From Bimastos eiseni (taxonomy: Eukaryota; Annelida; Clitellata; Crassiclitellata; Lumbricidae), in assembly GCA_959347315.1 (NCBI GenBank), contig OY365806.1:24411855-24475854 (forward strand): a stretch of 64,000 nt of DNA. Direction: 5' to 3'. The position numbers and the translations under genes were made by a program. The notes under the pieces are model-generated. The model ran no database searches, had not been told where the DNA came from, and was given only the letters and a program-made list of their open reading frames with translations. Each line of letters starts with the position of its first letter. Position 1 is the first letter of the stretch. Shown here in pieces: positions 57,841 through 64,000 of the stretch.

Positions 57841-58084
57841 TCAACTTTAATGCTGCAAGTGATGCTCTGGCTGACTCTGACTTCATAATGACGGTCATTC
57901 ACGCGGAAAATTCTTCAACGTATTTGCTGTAGTCTATATCTGTATTAATCTTATTTCGAAATTACCTAAAATAATCAAATACATGTTTTCTAGCGGACGG
58001 TCGTCTTAAGCGCTCTTGAATATTTAGTCTTTTCCCTCGGCCTTCAAGCTGCGGTTTTGAAATTTTGGGAGCATGATCATATAT

Positions 58085-58745
58085 ATAATTATATCTCTCC
58101 TTCAGGCTTGAATTAATTCCTCGACAGGGGAGGGGTCAACCCCTCGGATCCTTCTTCTCCATTTAACTCTTTCATTTTTCAATTTTAGAGTCTTCAGGTC
58201 CATTTGTATCATATCTTCCCATCTCTTCTTCTGTCGTCCCCGACTGCGTCGTCCTTTGACATCCGCTTTCATAATTCTTTTAATAGAGATTTCGTCCTCG
58301 CTTTTCATTACATGACAGTACCATCTCATTCTGGTCTCTCGTATTTTTTCCGTAATACAAGCCACTCCCAGTGTCTTTCAGATGTCTTCACTCCTTTTCT
58401 TATCCCTAAGTGATACTTCAAGAATCCACCTCAGCATTCTCATCCCCGTCCTCTCTTATCGCCTTTCTTCTTTCTTCGTCAGCGTCCATGCCTCTGCTCC
58501 ATAGATCATCGTCAGTCTTATCATTGTTTTGTAAACCTTTGACTTGAGATGAATCGGCATTTTGGTGTCGTACAATACGCCGGTAAGTCCTTCCATTTTT
58601 GCCAAGCTATCTTTATCCTGTTCTTGACATCATGCTCACAGCCCCCTTAGCATTCATTACCGAACCAAGGTATTTAAAATTTCCAGTTTGTTTCAACACA
58701 TATCCAGCCCTGTCTTTGATCAGTATTGTTTTATCGGTCTTGTGA
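58085..58745 (-). pseudogene. RTE/Jockey-like non-LTR retrotransposon, C-terminal end
   Basis: Minus strand gives MIYGAEAWTLTKKEERRLRT, MLRWILKYHLGI, RMRWYCHVMKSEDEI, KGRRSRGRQKKRWEDMI and KWRRRIRGVDP. This is the well-known C-terminal end of RT-endonuclease ORFs (YGAExWT, RLRWxGHVxR, GxRxRGRPxxRWxD, Wxxxxxxxxx(A/D)P). At least one frame break lies near 58366-58420, so it is dead. Confidence 0.9.
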
Positions 58746-58838
58746 GATCACGATCATCGTAGTGTACAAATCACCATGACGCCTCTGAGAAGGTGTCTTG
58801 AAAGGGTGCTATATAAATGCTCGATTACATTACATTAA
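58745..58838 (+). repeat. CR1-like 3' tail
   Basis: GCCTCTGAGAAGGTGTCTTG, then GGGTGCTATATAAATGCTCG and a short ATTACATTACATT tail, as in CR1/L2 LINE 3' ends, opposite in strand to the RTE-like fragment. Confidence 0.6.
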
Positions 58839-59039
58839 TAGATGGCTGCTCAAAGTGAAACTGAGGCCAATATCATAATCTTTTGGAAAATCCAAATCTG
58901 TCGAAAGGCTGAAAGGTCTGGTTTGTTAGCGGAGCAATGCATAACTTGCGATAATATTATGCGGTCTCATTCTTGTACGAATAAATTTGAATTGCAATTT
59001 GGTTACAGCTTGATCTTGAATCAGTGAATATCGTTTTCA

Positions 59040-59760
59040 ACACAACGTGATAATCCAATTGAGTTCTTCCACTCATCTTGGTTTGTTCATATTGTCCATC
59101 TGCGTACATCTGTTTTCAGAAATAAATATCTACATCATCTCCATTATGCTCGGCTGCTCGCGTATCCTGTGAACTGAAATAGGCCTATTGCACAAGCTAC
59201 CAGTATATTAGTGATTCGTCAGCACGCTTTAGTGCTAAACCAAACGAATTGGGTTCAAAACCTCACCAGAAGGAGACATATTTAAAGATTTCGGTTTCAT
59301 TTACGTTCTAGCGAAAATCTGTAAGTCTATCATGTAAACCGAGTATGTCTCTCGTTCCATGAAATGAAGAAGATCGGGTGACAATAGATTGAACCAACCC
59401 TCATGTGTTGCCTCTTGGACACTATTGCCTAATGGGTTGTGCCCTTCCTAATCTGCTTATTTGAGCCTTGCAGTCGGTAGCTGCAAGCAAACGTGGTCCA
59501 TCATTACAAGGCAACTGCGCATCGGTTATGTAGACTTTAACTCTTTAACGACCAGAAAGATTGATTTCTCATACACTATAGAACGCGCTGATCGTTAAAA
59601 TGCTGACATCAATACACCTTACATTACATTGTAATATATTACCACAAGCAGTAATGGGGCCAAAACCTGTTCACAAGGCCAGCAGACTGTACACATGGCG
59701 CTAAATGATGTCGACGACTAAATGGCCTACTTGACCGGAAATCCTCGTATACTACCAATG
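59040..59760. other. No feature
   Basis: No exon or clear element seen. Confidence 0.55.
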
Positions 59761-59764
59761 CCTA

Positions 59765-59900
59765 TCATAACCATAATAACCATAACCAAGTGTTTTTATT
59801 GTCTCCAAATAACAAAAACAAGTACAAAATGTTGACAATTACCTGGGAGTCAATAGGGACTAACAGAAACCCTTAAAGGAGAAAAATTCCTGTAATCAGG
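59765..59900 (-). repeat. Second copy of the (GGTTAT)n-tailed end
   Basis: Reverse complement of the terminus at 51470-51505 (CCATAACCAAGTGTTTTTATTG). Confidence 0.6.
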
Positions 59901-60890
59901 GTCACACTTACAATTGATTGAAAGTTGCAGCCGGTTAGGTATAAAAATGCATCACCATTTAGTACAAAACTTAACTAGTTAGCTATTATACACAATCATA
60001 ATGAAAACGATGTACACGCACATTAAGACAATTTATTGATCAATCAGATAATTTCGCAATTTTATTTTAAATACTAATTGTCAATAGAACACTGATTCAT
60101 CATTCAGAATGATTACCAGGTGTTTAAAACTGGTATAATTCAGCGAAGAATCAAACTGATTGAATCTGCTTGAGATTCAATGCATTAGCCTGAGCTGCAT
60201 AATTTTTACTATGGCATGAGCTTTGGAGTTATAACCACAGTCGGCAGGCGAGCAGCTGAGATGGGTGGAATAACAATCAGCCTCCGTAGTGCGTCATACG
60301 CATAACTGCATAAGTTGTCTGCATGCGAATGATATCGATGTGCGTTCGTCCGACGAATAAAAACAGTTGGAAGATAAATACGATTGGATACACTCATAGA
60401 CAGACCTACCTCTCAGCGTTTCTTGGCTTCATGCTATTAGGCTGATTACTCGAGCAGACTCGGGTTACACGCCACACTTAGGGGCGTACATGTCAAGCAA
60501 GTTCCATTGTTATGATCGTCGTTGTAACGACGCCGCGTTCTGTATCACGCACATAATGTACGAAAAGTACTTCCAAGGCCGAGATCCTGCAGAGGCAGAT
60601 CATCAACAAGCAGAGGGAAGAACGGGAGAAGGAGGCAATAGTATGCGATAAAGGATTCTAGGGCTGTTGCTGCTGGTCGTGTTATATCGCAACCTTAACG
60701 GACCGCAGAAGACTTGATTCCTTGCCCCAGCAGCAGGACCAGGAACTCAACTCCTTCTTCCTACTCTCGATATCACCATCAGCAGCAAATACACTCAGCA
60801 TCACTAGCGGTAGCAACTGAAGCAGCCACGGAAGCAATAACTTGGTCTTCAGTATATGAGTATAGTAGAGATAGAAGACTGAAGAGAGAA
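59900..60890. other. No feature
   Basis: No exon or element recognised. Confidence 0.5.
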
Positions 60891-60914
60891 CGACGAATAT
60901 ATAGTTATAGATCA

Positions 60915-61290
60915 CACGTGTACATGTACATATATCTATATCTACGTGTACGTAGCCTATGTATATTCGGTTGCCGTACGCACACAAGTATACACATATC
61001 ATATATATACATATATATATATACATATATACATACATATATATATACATAATCGCAGGCTCTGATGTTTGAGACTCCTTGCACTTGGGACAAAGTATGC
61101 AAGACGCCAATCGTCTGCGATACGTCGAAGAAACTTATTTATTTTTATATATAGGCCTTCAATATGAACTGCGCAGCATACCTGTTCTATGCTATTCATA
61201 TATATATATAATAATTATATGCACATACATGTATGTGTGCATGTATATATAGTCCTCTTATATATACATACATATATGTGCTGGATTACA
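60915..61290. repeat. TA/CATA-rich low-complexity tracts
   Basis: ATATATAC and ACATATAT blocks around 60920-61050 and 61195-61280. Confidence 0.85.
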
Positions 61291-61379
61291 ATAGACGTTG
61301 CAATCTGCTTATTGTCCAGTCTGCATGGTCGGCAGAGGCGGTCGCAATTTAGTGTGAAACGAGGAGAAGCCATCGACCC

Positions 61380-61461
61380 TGAGAGGAGGAGGAGGAAGAG
61401 GAGGAGGAAGAGGAGGAGGAAGAGGAAGAGTAGGAGGAGGAGGAAGAGGAAGAGGAAGAGT

Positions 61462-61494
<33 letters not shown>

Positions 61495-61540
61495 AGGAAG
61501 AAGAGGAAGAGGAGGAGGAGGAGGAGGAGGAAGAGGCTTT
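61380..61540. repeat. (GGA)n/(GAAGAG)n purine tract
   Basis: About 160 bp, all purine on the plus strand except a few T (GAGTAGG). Confidence 0.95.
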
Positions 61541-61896
61541 TACGAGAGACATGCAGTCTTCATAAATGCCACACGTATAAATAGCAACGCACAGCTCTTC
61601 TGTTCTAATAAATAGGCAAATAACATTGACGGTCTTATCCTGGACGACGGCGACGATCGCTTGTGTTTGAAGAGTCCGCTCATTAAAGTTCGTGGTCACT
61701 GGTCACCTGTGAAGCTCAGTTGAACAATGAAAATCACTCAATCGTTCGTCACTCTCTCTGAACGGACGAATTGGTCTAGCATAGTTATGATTTGGAACAT
61801 AATGATCACGTGTTGATGACAACAAAGTGATGCTGCAACGCCTATATTCTAATTTATATAACCCTGTATTAACATATTTTTTACTAGGGCAAGAAT

Positions 61897-61944
61897 GACG
61901 ACGACGATGACGATGACGACGACAACGACAACGACGACGATGAC

Positions 61945-62027
<83 letters not shown>

Positions 62028-62035
62028 CGACGAGG
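61897..62035. repeat. GAC/GAT triplet repeat
   Basis: GACGACGATGAC units passing into about 29 uninterrupted GAT units, then GACGACGAG. Confidence 0.95.
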
Positions 62036-62160
62036 CTTGATTTTCCAAATACCCACAACAGCACCTGACAAAAGCATGTTAGTCTACTCCTGATGGCTCA
62101 ACCTGCCTAGGGTAAAATAACGACAACGACCGCTGCAAGTCTGCAACAATTCGTCAGAAG

Positions 62161-62223
62161 ATGAACAGCCGGGCTATCATAATTATCAAGTGTTTGCATA
62201 CACGTTGAGAGAATGATTGGAAA
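62161..62223 (+). repeat. 63-bp exact direct repeat, left copy
   Basis: ATGAACAGCCGGGCTATC...ATGATTGGAAA, identical to 62840-62902; the pair brackets the transposase remnant. Confidence 0.92.
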
Positions 62224-62432
62224 CATTTAAGACTTTATGCCTCTCCACTCCCCACAGTTAAGCAAAACGCGAAATTCATCATCATAAAATTTCAGTATTC
62301 TTCGATTTCGGGTTGCACAACCCGTACGAAATAATATGCAACACGAACATAGCTCATAATTTCCCGAGCGTGGTAGTAACGGCTTGGCACAGTCGTCGGA
62401 CATAGTCCTAATAGTCTGAAGGAATAGAGTTT

Positions 62433-62838
62433 TTGCACGGTAACATAACAAACTCATTTGCGTGTGGCACCAATATTCAATCTGAAGCAAAACTGGAAGC
62501 CGCTGTTTTTATTGATTGTTTTGAAATATTCGTTGACAGACCATTTAACTCATTGGTTCGCACAGAGAAAGAGAGAGTGTCTCGATACAAACGCCATTAT
62601 GTTGCAAAATTTCTGTTAGGGATTACCCCTCAGGGAGTTATTTCATTCATTTTTTAATGAAGGAGAGGACGTGTGTCAGACAAAAACCCAATTGAACAAA
62701 TTGGTTTACTTGATAAATTATTACCAGGGGATGGTGTATTCGCAGATCGTGGATCGACTATTACGTGTGGCATTTATTGGAGCCTCACTTCATATTCCAG
62801 CCTATGTAATAGGAGCAGATCAATGAACAGCTTTGGAA
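62433..62838 (+). pseudogene. Decayed DDE transposase (DDE_Tnp_4-like)
   Basis: Plus strand reads [34 protein letters not shown], stop, then in another frame VSDKNPIEQIGLLDKLLPGD and VFADRGST. The vertebrate-to-insect family has KFLIGITPQGxxxF...GGRxSDK...FLxxLxPGDxxxADRGF; the two catalytic aspartates of this region (D in SD or VD, D in ADRG) remain. A stop after SFIF and a frame change show it is inactive. Only the middle of the ORF is present. Confidence 0.8.
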
Positions 62839-62839
62839 A

Positions 62840-62902
62840 ATGAACAGCCGGGCTATCATAATTATCAAGTGTTTGCATACACGTTGAGAGAATGATTGGA
62901 AA
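62840..62902 (+). repeat. 63-bp exact direct repeat, right copy
   Basis: See 62161-62223. Confidence 0.92.
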
Positions 62903-63700
62903 GATGGAGTTGGAGTTGGCCTGGGAAGTCATTATGGCCTACCTCTTGAGTTTAGTTCAAAGATCATCTCTCGATATTGATGCACTAACTATCAATATGG
63001 TTACTATAATATATGCTGCTACTACTTATCAGCTATCTTAGCAACTCTGTTTAGCCATTATTGTTTAGTCAATTTGCTGCTAAATATTATTCGATCTCCT
63101 CAGTCTAGGGTGTTAAAAAAACCTCTTTAATACGGGGACTGCCTACTCCTGTGATTTCCAACCGCTCGGTTTAACCCCTTGGCGTTGAATTTCATCAGCG
63201 AAGTCGGTTGCCGGATTTCTCTGATAAGTGGTGACAGACGTGAGACGACCTTTCTTGTCCAGCGCCTTTCTGTCTGCAACCAACGCTATACAGACTAGTC
63301 GCTTTCATGGGCACCTTTCTGTTGACCACAGAAGACGAGGCCTGACCCTCCTGGCAATTAAATCTCTTTATTAATAATCTCTAAGTGCCTGGGGAATGAG
63401 GTACCTCCAGGCAAAAAACAATAATAATAATAATAATATAAAATTATCTCCCTGGCACACACAGTTTCGTTCCCTTTAGACCGCGCCAATCGCACAGGAT
63501 GCGAGTTCCTGATGGGTTGGGGAGCAGCATGACAACCGTATTCGGAGACCCTCTGGAGACCGTGCACCTACTTCAGCGTATGTTCATGTGCACCCAAAGA
63601 TTCAGCGCCATTGCCTTCAGAGGCACGTTCAAAGAGCACACCAGGGACGAGGATTCCTGACTACGGCACACCACGGTTTAGTTTAAGTTTCACAGAGCCT
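62903..63700. other. No recognised feature
   Basis: Holds a short palindromic pair TGCCTGG/CCAGGCA at 63388-63414 and a (AAT)n patch at 63420-63436, suggesting an unclassified interspersed repeat. Confidence 0.5.
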
Positions 63701-63718
63701 GAGAACAAATGATAATAA

Positions 63719-63966
63719 TGTTATCATCATCATCATCATCATCATCGTCATCGTCATCGTAATCATCATCATCATCATCATCGTCATCATCATCATCATC
63801 GTCATCGTCATCGTAATCATCATCATCATCGTCATCGTCATCGTCATCGTAATAGTCATCATCATCGTCATCGTCGTCGTCGTCGTCATCGTCATCGTCA
63901 TCATCATCAACTAACCAACCATCATCATCATCATCATTGTCATCGTCGTCGTCATCAGAATCATCA
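63719..63966. repeat. (ATC)n/(GTC)n triplet repeat
   Basis: About 250 bp of CATCATCATCGTCATCGTC units, opposite in strand to the GAT/GAC tract at 61.9 kb. Confidence 0.95.
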
Positions 63967-64000
63967 TTATTGAATAAATGACAAATTCTTCAATGGAGCT

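Noticed and set aside
61703..62077. Poly-His open frame on the minus strand
   Set aside because: GAT repeat artefact; unlike E5 there is no adjoining conserved exon or strong splice site.
1..64000. CRISPR arrays, bacterial operons, viral genes
   Set aside because: None seen; tandem repeats here lack spacer structure and the coding sequence is a spliced animal gene.

Overview
This is eukaryotic, animal-type nuclear DNA: one intron-rich gene with GT-AG splice sites fills most of the window. Around it are simple-sequence repeats, tRNA-derived SINE copies, decayed non-LTR retrotransposon ends and a decayed DDE transposase. The protein aligns by eye to animal supervillin from end to end, but its disordered part differs strongly from the vertebrate protein, so a non-vertebrate bilaterian is likely; no closer placement is supported. 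No bacterial genes, CRISPR array, rRNA or functional tRNA gene was seen.

Main gene. Supervillin (SVIL, the actin- and myosin-II-binding member of the villin/gelsolin superfamily) lies on the minus strand. I could place 33 coding exons (E1 to E33, 5' to 3') between 55984 and 227, about 13.7 kb of coding sequence or roughly 4,570 codons. All consecutive exons join in a compatible splice phase except E10 to E11. The true start codon (upstream of 55984) and the C-terminal villin headpiece (left of position 227) are not in the window. E1-E7 (right half, including exons of 2754, 1249 and 3554 bp) encode a long disordered, Ser/Thr/Pro/Gln-rich region. E8-E16 encode the short conserved supervillin blocks, including an array of four GILK motifs that look like protein phosphatase 1 docking sites. 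E17-E33 encode the linker and five gelsolin-like modules.

Layout. 1-18 kb: compact C-terminal exons with short introns. 18-31 kb: middle exons. 31-52 kb: E4, a candidate alternative first exon near 37.5 kb, and a 17.4-kb intron loaded with repeats: a TIR element, a 200-N gap next to a false-looking 278-bp duplication, LINE and SINE copies and about 1 kb of GAA repeat. 52-56 kb: E3, E2, E1. 56-64 kb: no exon found; it holds an RTE-like LINE end, a decayed transposase and triplet repeats.

Most interesting: the GILK array, a candidate 16-nt microexon with a tandem acceptor, a candidate alternative promoter exon, an ATG/ACG-type triplet repeat translated as a His/Arg-rich tract inside E5, and the assembly artefact at 39.5-41.8 kb.
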